From: Bradyrhizobium sacchari
Lineage (GTDB): Bacteria > Pseudomonadota > Alphaproteobacteria > Rhizobiales > Xanthobacteraceae
Reading direction: 5' to 3'
NCBI RefSeq assembly: GCF_002068095.1
Contig: NZ_LWIG01000007.1
Location: 808,123-872,122 of the forward strand
DNA: 64,000 nt
Below are positions 26,097 to 35,194 of this stretch, in pieces. The position numbers and the translations under genes were made by a program. How positions within the stretch are numbered: the stretch's first letter is position 1; each line of letters starts with the position of its first letter. The notes beneath the pieces were generated by a model, which ran no database searches, was not told where the DNA came from, and worked only from the letters and a program-made list of their open reading frames with translations.

Positions 26097-26415
26097 GTGA
26101 GCTACGTGCGTTTCGTGCTGATCGCGCTGGCGGCGGTCGTCGCTTTCAAGACCTTCTGGTTCGCCCGCTGGGGCAGCTGGAAGGGCCGCGAGCTCGCCGA
26201 TTTCGACGCCTTCCACATCGTCGCGCAGCGCGTCTGGCGCGGCGACCTCTACCTAATCTATCACTTCGAGGCAACTTGGCGTTGGTCTGCCTCAACGTCC
26301 AACGGCGGCCGCATCTCGCAGGCCTTGCGCTCGGTACCATGGTGATCAAGCCGTTGCCATTGCCGTCGGCGTCTATCTGCTGGCAACGCGGCAAGCCGCG
26401 CAACCATTCTTCTAG
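26097..26415 (+). pseudogene. Relic of a GT87/DUF2029-type membrane glycosyltransferase gene
   Basis: From GTG 26097 the frame reads a membrane N-terminus: RFVLIALAAVVAFKTFWFARW, then ELADFDAFHIVAQRVWRGDLY. This is the start expected of a GT87-like integral membrane glycosyltransferase. After IYHFE the frame is lost. Another frame gives LALVCLNVQRRPHLAGLALG and TMVIKP, and a third gives VAIAVGVYLLATRQAAQPFF and the stop at 26413. Intact members are near 400 residues, so most of the middle is deleted and there are at least two frameshifts. Its stop overlaps the convergent DMT transporter stop. Confidence 0.6.
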
Positions 26416-27293
26416 GCGCGCTGCAATGCCAGCGTCACGCCGCCGAGCGTGAGCGCCATCGCCGCCCATTCGCGCAAGCCCAACGGCTCGCCCAGGATGA
26501 TGGCGGCGGAGATCACGCCGATCACCGGGACGATCAGCATGCCAGTCGACGCCACGGTCGGCGGCAGGCGGCGCAGCGTCTCGAACCAGGTGACGTAGCA
26601 GAGGCCCATCGGCACCAGCGTCATGTAGACGAAGCAGCCGAGTCCCAGCGGGGTGATCGCCGAGACGTCCGGGTGTTCGAAGAGCACGCCGAGAAGCAGC
26701 ATGATGGCGCAGCCGAGCCCGACCTGCCAGGCGACGACGACCAGCGGCGGCATCGGCAGTGGCTTGCGGTTGAGCACATTGCCGAGCGCGAACAGGATGG
26801 CGCAGAGCAACGCCAAAACGATGCCGAGCAGCTTGTCTGCGCCAAACGCAAAGCCGTTGCCGCTCAGCAGCAGTGCAACGCCCGCAACGCCGAGGACGAG
26901 CCCGCAAACATCCCGCAACACGGGCCGGGTGTGCAGCACCGGCCAGGCGAACAGCATGGCCCAGATCGGCATGGTGTAGGCGAGCAGAGCTCCCTCGCTC
27001 ACGCTCACATATTTCATCGCGACCGTGCCGAGCCCCATCCAGGCAAAGACATTGGTGAGCGTCGCAAACAACAGCCGCGGGATCGCCTCGCGCGGAACGG
27101 CAAACGCCTCCTTCCGGCACAGCGCCAGGGTCCCGAGAATGACCGCGGCGCAGACACCAGCGAGCCCGCGGGCGAACAAGGGCGGCCATTGCTGGAGCAA
27201 CAGCTTCATCAGTGGCCAGTTCAACGCCCAGCCGAATGCCGTCACGCAGAGGCAGAGAGAGCCGATCGTCCTGTCGCGCCGGGCCGAATCCAT
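26412..27293 (-). CDS. EamA/DMT superfamily transporter
   Basis: A 293-aa inner-membrane protein with ten predicted helices in two EamA repeats (residues about 10-140 and 150-290). The opening GSLCLCVTAFGWALNWPLMKLLLQ and the closing GVISAAIILGEPLGLREWAAMALTLGGVTLAL are typical. Substrates in this family range over amino acids, amines and metabolites; none can be named here. Single gene, convergent with the GT87 relic. Confidence 0.9.
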   Translation of the reverse strand: MDSARRDRTIGSLCLCVTAFGWALNWPLMKLLLQQWPPLFARGLAGVCAAVILGTLALCRKEAFAVPREAIPRLLFATLTNVFAWMGLGTVAMKYVSVSEGALLAYTMPIWAMLFAWPVLHTRPVLRDVCGLVLGVAGVALLLSGNGFAFGADKLLGIVLALLCAILFALGNVLNRKPLPMPPLVVVAWQVGLGCAIMLLLGVLFEHPDVSAITPLGLGCFVYMTLVPMGLCYVTWFETLRRLPPTVASTGMLIVPVIGVISAAIILGEPLGLREWAAMALTLGGVTLALQRA

Positions 27294-27362
27294 GAATAGC
27301 GCTTAGCAGGCGGACGCTGGCTGCTCCACCTCGGCTGCTGCATGCGGACCATCGCGGATCAA

Positions 27363-27387
27363 GGAACCGGAAGCTAGGCCGCCCGTT
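27363..27387 (+). promoter_or_regulatory. EcfG-type general stress promoter for dodecin
   Basis: GGAAC (27363-27367), 16 bases, CGTT (27384-27387), an exact match to the alphaproteobacterial EcfG consensus, 77 bases before the dodecin ATG. Position, orientation and function of the gene all fit general stress control. Confidence 0.65.
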
Positions 27388-27464
27388 CACTATGCGGCCC
27401 GACGCTTTCGGATACACCGCGGGAGCGGTATCCGGGCCCGCCACAGAACAAGGGGAGACGTCTC

Positions 27465-27686
27465 ATGCCCACAGCCGAGAAGGACCACGTCTACAAGATC
27501 CTGGAGCTGGTCGGATCATCCGAGACCTCGATCGAGGATGCGATCAAGAACGCGATCGGCCGCGCCGCCAAGACCGTCCGCGAGATGAAATGGTTCGAGG
27601 TGGTGCAGACGCGGGGTCACATCGAGAACAATGCCGTGCGCCACTACCAGGTGACGTTGAGGGTCGGATTTACCCTGGAGGGATGA
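27465..27686 (+). CDS. Dodecin, flavin-storage protein
   Basis: A 73-aa protein that forms hollow dodecamers binding flavins. The fold signature is clear: [38 protein letters not shown], then [25 protein letters not shown]. Trp43 in MKWFEV is the residue that stacks on the flavin, and GHIENN is the conserved turn. AAGGGGAG precedes the ATG. A flavin buffer would suit stationary or oxidative stress, consistent with the EcfG-like promoter upstream. Confidence 0.95.
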   Translation: MPTAEKDHVYKILELVGSSETSIEDAIKNAIGRAAKTVREMKWFEVVQTRGHIENNAVRHYQVTLRVGFTLEG

Positions 27687-27868
27687 CTCGCCGGATGCCG
27701 GGCAAAACCGTCACGCCGCGGCAGCGTGGTTAACATCCGCCGACGGGAGTCGATCAAGATCTATCGACCCCGACCCGGTTGAATACGGACCGCGCACAAT
27801 CATCGCGGATATTGCAACAAGCCGTTAAGTCCAAAGTGAGAGGTTTGCTCCGATCTGGAGCAAACCTG

Positions 27869-29773
27869 ATGGTCACGAGCCGCGAATTCGGCAAGACGCG
27901 CCTTCCGCTCTGGGCGGCGGGCTTCGTCGTGCTGATTTGCGTCGCGATCCTCGGCTTGAGCGCCTGGCGCGAATGGGAAACGCGCGATGCCGAACTCAGG
28001 AACGCTGAGACCGACGTCGCCAACCTGGCGCATTCGTTGATCCAGCACGCGGACGACACGTTCGAGCTCGCCGATACGATCCTGGTCGGGCTGGTCCACC
28101 GCCTCGAACTCGATGGGATGGGTCCCGACACGATCGAGAAGCTCCAGACCTATCTGCCGACCCGCAAATCATCGGACCGCATCCGCGGCATCTTCGTCTA
28201 TGACGAGACCGGCCGCTGGCTCGCCACGACCGAGCAAATCGACTTCTCCAGACTCAACAACAGCGACCGCGAATATTTCCAGCAGCACCGCGCCTCCCCG
28301 GACAAGGGCACGCTGATCGGGCGGCCCATCAAGAGCCGCGCCGGCGGTCAGTGGATCATAACTGCATCGCGCCGGATCGACCGTCCCGACGGCAGCTTCG
28401 CCGGCGTCGCCCTGCTCACGATCGACGTCGCCTATTTCGTCAAATTCTACGAGCGCTTCGACGTCGGGCCGAACGGCTCGGCGTCGCTGCTGAACAATGA
28501 CGGCATCATGCTGGCGCGCAGCCGCGACGAGAGCAGTGTCTTCGTCGGGCGCGACCTGTCGAATGCGCCGCTGTTCAGGGAGTGGAAAAAACGGCCGGCC
28601 GCGGCCGTATACTATTTCAAGTCGCCGCTCGATAGCGTGCAGCGGCTGAGCTACTACCAGCGCAGCAGCCGCTATCCACTGATGGTGCTGGCGAGCAAGT
28701 CGCAGGACGACGTGCTGACGCCCTGGCGACGCGCGGCGGTCACGCGCGTGACCTTCGTCCTGGGCCTCGTCCTGTTGATCGCGGTGATCGGCTACTATCT
28801 GGTCCGACAGCTGTCGCAGCGGCAGCGGATGGCACAGGCGCTGGTCGCCAACGAAGCCCATTTCCGCCTGCTCGCCGAGCAATCCAGCGACATGGTGACC
28901 CGGATCGGGCTGGATAACCGCCTGCTCTACGTTTCTCCGTCATGCCAGCGCATGATCGGCTGGTCGCCCGACGAGCTTCTCGGCACGTCGGCCGTGGCCG
29001 GCATTCATGAGGAGGACATGGAACGGGTCGAGCAGGCCATCACCGCGCTGAAGAATGGCGAGGCCGAGGAGGCGAGGTTCGTCTATCGCCAACGCCATCG
29101 CGAGAAGGGCGACCTCTGGGTCGAAGCGGCCCTGCACGTGACACGGGCTCCCGACAGCGGCGAGATCGACGGCGTCGTTGCGGTCGTGCGCGACATGACC
29201 GAGCAGAAGGACCTCCAGGACAAGCTCGCCGCGCTTGCGACCACCGACGGACTCACCGGCCTTGCCAACCGGCGCGCCTTCGACGAACGCCTCGCCGAGG
29301 AATGGGCGCGCGCGCGGCGCGACGGCACGCAGCTTTCGCTCCTGCTGATCGATGTCGACCAGTTCAAGAAGTTCAACGACCATTACGGGCATCTGGCAGG
29401 CGACGGGTGCCTTCGCGCGCTGAGCCGGATTCTATCCGCTCACGCCAGGCGCCCCGGCGATCTCGCCGCCCGCTACGGCGGCGAGGAATTCGCCCTGTTG
29501 TTGCCGAACACCGACCAGGAAGGCTGCGCCGAGGTTGGTGAGGGGATTCGCCAGGCGCTGCACGATCTCGCCATTCTGCATGCGCAAAACCCGCCCTCGC
29601 GCCTGGTGACCGCGAGCATCGGCGCCGCGACGAGTTTTCCCTCGCAGATCGCGACCGACTGTAGTGCGTTGGTCGCTGCCGCCGACCGCGCGCTCTACGC
29701 CGCCAAGGACAATGGCCGTGACCGGCTGGTGATGTCGGGTCAGGTCGTGCCCTGGCCCGCGAAGAGCGCATGA
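27869..29773 (+). CDS. Membrane diguanylate cyclase with dCache-like sensor, PAS and GGDEF domains
   Basis: From ATG 27869 (GGAG upstream) 634 aa; a TTG start at 27779 would add 30. Order: TM1 near the N-terminus (PLWAAGFVVLICVAILGL), a periplasmic sensor of about 240 residues with dCache/PDC-type sequence, TM2 (FVLGLVLLIAVIGYYLV), a PAS domain (FRLLAEQSSDMVTRIGLDNRLLYVSPS), then GGDEF. The active site is GGEEF, and RPGD lies exactly five residues before it, so the c-di-GMP inhibitory I-site is present. It makes c-di-GMP from two GTP. No EAL domain. Confidence 0.93.
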   Translation: MVTSREFGKTRLPLWAAGFVVLICVAILGLSAWREWETRDAELRNAETDVANLAHSLIQHADDTFELADTILVGLVHRLELDGMGPDTIEKLQTYLPTRKSSDRIRGIFVYDETGRWLATTEQIDFSRLNNSDREYFQQHRASPDKGTLIGRPIKSRAGGQWIITASRRIDRPDGSFAGVALLTIDVAYFVKFYERFDVGPNGSASLLNNDGIMLARSRDESSVFVGRDLSNAPLFREWKKRPAAAVYYFKSPLDSVQRLSYYQRSSRYPLMVLASKSQDDVLTPWRRAAVTRVTFVLGLVLLIAVIGYYLVRQLSQRQRMAQALVANEAHFRLLAEQSSDMVTRIGLDNRLLYVSPSCQRMIGWSPDELLGTSAVAGIHEEDMERVEQAITALKNGEAEEARFVYRQRHREKGDLWVEAALHVTRAPDSGEIDGVVAVVRDMTEQKDLQDKLAALATTDGLTGLANRRAFDERLAEEWARARRDGTQLSLLLIDVDQFKKFNDHYGHLAGDGCLRALSRILSAHARRPGDLAARYGGEEFALLLPNTDQEGCAEVGEGIRQALHDLAILHAQNPPSRLVTASIGAATSFPSQIATDCSALVAAADRALYAAKDNGRDRLVMSGQVVPWPAKSA

Positions 29774-29840
29774 CCGGGACCAGCCCAACGCCATCTCATC
29801 TCGACCGAGGCCGTGGTGAGTGCGGAGCCGCGGGCCCGGG

Positions 29841-30032
29841 CTAGTCGTACGGCGCGCGCGATTTCTCGGGCGGCGTAGCCGCGGCGCTGGTTGCGAAAGG
29901 CGGCATCAGGAGCACCGCGGTCATGACGTGAAGAAGACAGAAGCCGACCGCGATGATCGCAAGCAGGGTATTGTCTCTGAGTGCCGGAATTTGAACGAAG
30001 CTCTTGCGCTCAGATCACTCGCTGATCGACAT
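29841..30032 (-). pseudogene. Small membrane-protein gene with an in-frame TGA
   Basis: On the minus strand ATG 30032 opens a 64-codon frame that would end TAG at 29841, but codon 6 is TGA (30017-30015). After it the frame reads RDNTLLAIIAVGFCLLHVMTAVLLMP, one clear transmembrane helix, then a short polar tail ending RAPYD. No other start precedes the helix in this frame. It is either a recent nonsense mutation, a sequencing error, or a gene starting at an unusual codon. Confidence 0.4.
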
Positions 30033-30304
30033 CGTCGGTGGCCCTCCAGGCTGCCTCTATCGGAAGCGGCAGGCAGGTCGGGCTTCGCGATGAGATCAGC
30101 ATATTGATGAAGGATGCGATTGGCCTGCAATCGCCGCGAGTGACGCAATGCTTCGAGCAGGAATTCCGAAGGGCTCCGGCGCCGACGGCGATGACCGGAA
30201 ACCGCTCGAGACCCGGCGACCGCCGTCGCTGGAAACGAGGCCTCCGTCATCGGTAAAGCTCCACGATCGGGTCTCCGCATTGAGGTCGATCGTCTCAATG
30301 CAAT

Positions 30305-30623
30305 GACAGACACGTTGTGCCGGGCGTCTCATCGACGCAGCGCTTTATCGTCTGTTCGAAGCCGATGGCGGACTGGCGCACTACGTCAGGGAGCACCGGC
30401 TTTCCGCCAGATGATATCCCATCCGCGGAGGACGAGCGCCTGATCGACCTCGCGGTCGACCTGCTCGTCAGCAGCGATTCCACCTTCATCCGGGCGTTCC
30501 GGCGCATTCGGCCTGACACCGGGCGAGCTGAGGGAGCTCGCCGAAACATGGCTGCGCGAGACCGGCGCGGTCCCAGCCATCGACACGGTGCTGCACCAAC
30601 TGGCAAGGCGCCGCACATCGTAG
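30305..30623 (+). pseudogene. Decayed AraC-family regulator, HTH portion
   Basis: Three frames together spell an AraC-type DNA-binding domain. One gives LIDAALYRLFEADGGLAHYVREHRLSA and stops near 30405. A second gives DERLIDLAVDLLVSSDSTFIRAFRR. The third gives AFGLTPGELRELAETWLRETG and ends TAG at 30621. The FIRAFRR-AFGLTPGE join is the classical last helix-turn-helix of AraC proteins. At least two frameshifts and the missing effector domain make it a relic. The rest of the 29774-30714 gap carries nothing else that I can support apart from the small membrane gene. Confidence 0.55.
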
Positions 30624-30714
30624 CCACGGCCCTCTCTGCCGATTTGTCGGCCGCGGTCCGGCGCGATATGACTGCCGTCATGGCCGGCTGTTCGGCCGAT
30701 CCGAGAGTGTTGCC

Positions 30715-31338
30715 GTGGCTGACACCATCAAGCTCGTCCTGTTCGACATGGACAACGTGCTCTGCGACTACGACAGGGCAAAGCGCGTCGCCTGCCTGGC
30801 GGAGCTGGCGCGGACGACCAGCGCGTTCATCCATGAGGCGATCTGGGACAGCGGCTTCGAGGCGCTCGGCGATTGCGGCGCGCTCGATGCTGCGGACTAT
30901 CTGCGGGGTTTCGGCGAACGCATGGGCTATCCGCTGTCGCTCGACGAGTGGTTGGAGGCGCGGCGCCGCTCGATGCAGGCGAATTCCGCGATGCTGGAGA
31001 TCGTCCGCCGCCTGCGCGAGACCGTCGATGTTGCGGTCCTGACCAACAATACCACGCTGGTCGCCGACCATATCGACACGCTGCTGCCCGATCTGCGTCC
31101 GCTGTTCGGTTCGAGGATCTACGCCTCGGCCCGGTTCAAAACGGCCAAACCGGACCCGCATTGCTATCGCCGCTGCCTGTCCGAGCTCAACGTGACGCCG
31201 CAGACCGTGCTGTTCGTCGACGATCTCATGGCCAATGTTGCCGGCGCACGCGAGGCGGGCATGTTTGGGCATCACCATACGTCGGTGGAGGCGTTCAGGC
31301 AGGCGCTTTTCGCGCACGGCCTGCTTGACGCCAAATGA
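30715..31338 (+). CDS. HAD superfamily hydrolase
   Basis: A 207-aa haloacid-dehalogenase-type hydrolase starting at GTG 30715. Motif I is VLFDMDNVLCDYD with both catalytic aspartates, motif II is VLTNNT, the Lys of motif III is in AKPDPHCY, and motif IV is FVDDLMANVAGA. A helical cap lies between residues about 17 and 85. Such enzymes dephosphorylate small sugar or nucleotide phosphates; specificity is unknown. It ends 24 bases from the convergent ABC ATPase gene. Confidence 0.9.
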   Translation: MADTIKLVLFDMDNVLCDYDRAKRVACLAELARTTSAFIHEAIWDSGFEALGDCGALDAADYLRGFGERMGYPLSLDEWLEARRRSMQANSAMLEIVRRLRETVDVAVLTNNTTLVADHIDTLLPDLRPLFGSRIYASARFKTAKPDPHCYRRCLSELNVTPQTVLFVDDLMANVAGAREAGMFGHHHTSVEAFRQALFAHGLLDAK

Positions 31339-31362
31339 ACGCGCGGCCCGCCTGGCTCTGCG

Positions 31363-32327
31363 TCAGGCGAGATGACACGCCACGAAATGACCGCCCGCTC
31401 CTTCCTTCAGCTCGGGTGCGCTTTCGGCGCAGCGCGGCTGAGCGATCGGGCAGCGGGTGTGGAAGTGGCAGCCCGACGGCGGCTTCATCGGGCTCGGCAC
31501 GTCGCCCTTGAGGCGAATGCGCTCGCGCTTGAGTTTCGGATCGGGCACCGGCACCGCCGACAGCAGGGCCTTGGTGTAGGGATGCTGCGGGTTGCGGTAG
31601 AGATCGCTGGCCTTGGCGAGCTCGACGATGCGGCCGAGATACATCACCGCGACGCGGTCGGAGATGTGCTCGACCACCGAGAGGTCGTGCGCGACAAAGA
31701 GATAGGTCAGGTTCAGCTCGGCCTGAAGGTCTTCCAGGAGATTGATGACCTGGGCCTGGATCGACACGTCGAGCGCCGAGACCGGCTCGTCGCAGACGAT
31801 CAGCTTCGGCTCGACCGCGAGCGCGCGCGCGATCACGATGCGCTGGCGCTGGCCGCCAGAGAATTCGTGCGGATAGCGGCGCATGTGCTCGGCCTTCAGC
31901 CCGACCTTGACCAGGAGGCCCGCGACGCGGTCCTCGCGCTCCTTGGCGGACGAGGCCAGCTTGTGGATGGTGAAGGCCTCGCCGAGGATCGCGCCGACCG
32001 TCATGCGCGGATTGAGCGAGGCGAACGGGTCCTGGAATACCAGCTGCATGTTCCGCCGCATCGCGCGCAGGTCGGTGCCGCCGAGCTTGCGCACGTCCTG
32101 GCCGTCGAAGACGACCTCGCCGTCGGTCGGTTCGATCAGGCGCAGCACGCATCGGCCCGTGGTGGACTTGCCGCAGCCGGATTCGCCGACGAGGCCGAGC
32201 GTCTCGCCGCGATTGACCGAGAACGACACGCCGTCGACCGCATAGACGCTGCCGACCTGGCGCGACAGCAGGCCGCCGAGCACGGGGAAATGTTTCTTCA
32301 GGCCGCTGACGCGGAGCAAGGGTTCGC

Positions 32328-32331
<4 letters not shown>
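31363..32331 (-). CDS. Peptide ABC transporter ATPase (DppF/OppF type)
   Basis: One of two ATPases of a dipeptide/oligopeptide importer. The 322-aa protein has Walker [10 protein letters not shown], the signature SGGQRQRI, Walker [13 protein letters not shown], and the family C-terminal extension with [12 protein letters not shown] and further cysteines typical of oligopeptide/dipeptide ATPases. Its ATG overlaps the stop of the preceding ATPase gene (ATGA). Last gene of the M20 - SBP - permease - ATPase operon. Confidence 0.95.
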
Positions 32332-33322
<991 letters not shown>

Positions 33323-33323
<1 letters not shown>

Positions 33324-34240
33324 CAGATCACCCGTCGCGCATCGAGCGCGTCACGCAGGCCATCACCGATGAAGTTGATGGCGACCACCGCGATGAAGAT
33401 CGCGCCGCCCGGGAACAGCGCCCAGTGCGGACCGATGTCGAGAAAGTCCTTGGCGTCATACAGCAGCCGTCCCCAGGTCGGGGTGTCGGGCGGAAAGCCG
33501 AGACCGAGGAAGGACAGCGTCGATTCCGCGATGATCGCGGCGGCGACGTCGATGGTGCCGGCAATGATCACCGGGCCGACCGCATTGGGCAGGATATGGC
33601 GCACCACCTGCCGCACCGGGCTGGCGCCGAGCGCGCGGGCCGCCTCGACGAACTCCTTCTCGCGGATCGACAGGAACTGCGCGCGCACGAGCCGCGCCAC
33701 CGGCATCCAGCGCAGGCCCCCGATCACGAGCACGATCAGGATGAAGATGCCGCCTTCGGGACCGAACACCTGCTTCAGCCCGTCGCGGAAGAGATAGATC
33801 AGCAGGAGCAGCAGCGGCAGTTGCGGCAACGACAGGAACAGGTCGGTGAGCCACATCAATCCGTGCCCGAGCGCACCGCGCGACATGCCGGCGAGCGCGC
33901 CGATCAGCGTGCCGATGAAGACCGAAACCAGCATCGCGGCGAGCCCCACCGCGAGCGAGATGCGACCGCCATAGATCATGCGCGCCAGAATGTCCTGGCC
34001 GAGATCGTCGGTGCCGAAGGGATGGGCAAGCGAGGGTCCCTGCATGCCCGCGATGATGTCGATGTCGTTGATCTTCACGCGCCACACGAAGGGCCCGAGC
34101 ACGACGGCGAGCACCAGAATGAGGAGCAGAAAGGCGCTGACGACAGCGAGCCGGTGGCGGCTATAGCGCCGCCACGTCTCGCGCCAGGGCGAGTAGACGC
34201 CCCGCTCAGCGGAGGGAGATGCGAGGGTCAAGCCAGCCAT
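33323..34240 (-). CDS. Peptide ABC transporter permease (DppC/OppC type)
   Basis: A 305-aa inner-membrane protein with about six helices. The N-terminal PWRETWRRYSRHRLAVVSAFLLLILVL is the OppC_N element. The EAA loop is the stretch EFVEAARALGASPVRQVVRHILPNA, which docks with the ATPase. ATG 34240 lies inside the end of the preceding permease gene, an overlap of 35 bases. It pairs with the DppB-type permease. Confidence 0.94.
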
Positions 34241-35165
34241 AGAGGACGTCCGCGATGAGGTTGAACAGCACCACAAGGCACGCGAAGACGAAGGTGACGG
34301 CCATCACCACCGGCGTGTCGTTGGAAAGGATGGAGGTGATTAGCAGCGAGCCGATGCCGGGAATGCGGAAGATCTGCTCGGTGACGATGGCGCCGCCGAA
34401 CACGGCGGGCATCTGCAACGCGATCAGCGTGACCACCGGGATCATGGCGTTGCGCATCACGTGCTTGACGATCACCGTGGCCTGGCCGAGGCCCTTGGCC
34501 CGCGCCGTGGTGACGTAGTCGAGCCTGATCACGTCGAGCATCGCCGAGCGCACGAAACGCGTCATCGAAGCCGCCTGGAACAGACCGAGCACCGCCACCG
34601 GCATGATCGCCTGCCGGATCATCTCCAGCACCCAGCGGATGCCGGTGCCCTTGATGTCAGTGGTGTAGACGAAGGGCAGCCAGTCCAGCGTGACCGAGAA
34701 GATCAGGATGAACAGGATGCCGGTGAAGAAGGTCGGCAGCGAGAAGCCGACGAAGGCGAGCGTATTTGCGATCTGGTCGAACAGCGAATAGGGCTTGGTC
34801 GCGGCATAGACCCCGACAGGGATCGCGATCAGCAGCGCCAGGATCTGCGCCGAGCCGATCACGTAAAGCGTGGCCGGCAGGCGCTGCAGGATCAGCGTGT
34901 CGACGTTCATCCGGCTGACGAAGGAAAAGCCCCAGTCCCCGTGCACCATGGCGTTGAGCCAGTGCAGGTAGCGGAGGTAGATCGGGTCATCGAGGCCGAA
35001 CTTCGCCCGAAGCGCGAGCGCGACTTCGGGCGGAACGTTCGGATTGGTCGCGAGCTCCGCGAAGGGGTCGCCCGGAGCGAGCGCGAGCACGACAAACAGC
35101 ACCAGCGAGATTCCCAGCAAGCTGGGAATCGCGATCAGGAGACGACGCAGGACGTACTGACTCAT
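34206..35165 (-). CDS. Peptide ABC transporter permease (DppB/OppB type)
   Basis: A 319-aa six-helix permease. MSQYVLRRLLIAIPSLLGISLVLFVVLALAPGDPF is the usual DppB N-terminus, and the EAA loop DYVTTARAKGLGQATVIVKHVMRNA is intact. It follows the binding-protein gene by 29 bases and overlaps the DppC-type gene by 35 bases. Confidence 0.95.
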   Translation of the reverse strand: MSQYVLRRLLIAIPSLLGISLVLFVVLALAPGDPFAELATNPNVPPEVALALRAKFGLDDPIYLRYLHWLNAMVHGDWGFSFVSRMNVDTLILQRLPATLYVIGSAQILALLIAIPVGVYAATKPYSLFDQIANTLAFVGFSLPTFFTGILFILIFSVTLDWLPFVYTTDIKGTGIRWVLEMIRQAIMPVAVLGLFQAASMTRFVRSAMLDVIRLDYVTTARAKGLGQATVIVKHVMRNAMIPVVTLIALQMPAVFGGAIVTEQIFRIPGIGSLLITSILSNDTPVVMAVTFVFACLVVLFNLIADVLYGWLDPRISLR

Positions 35166-35194
35166 GAGGGAAGGACCCGCTTAGCCGCGCGTGA

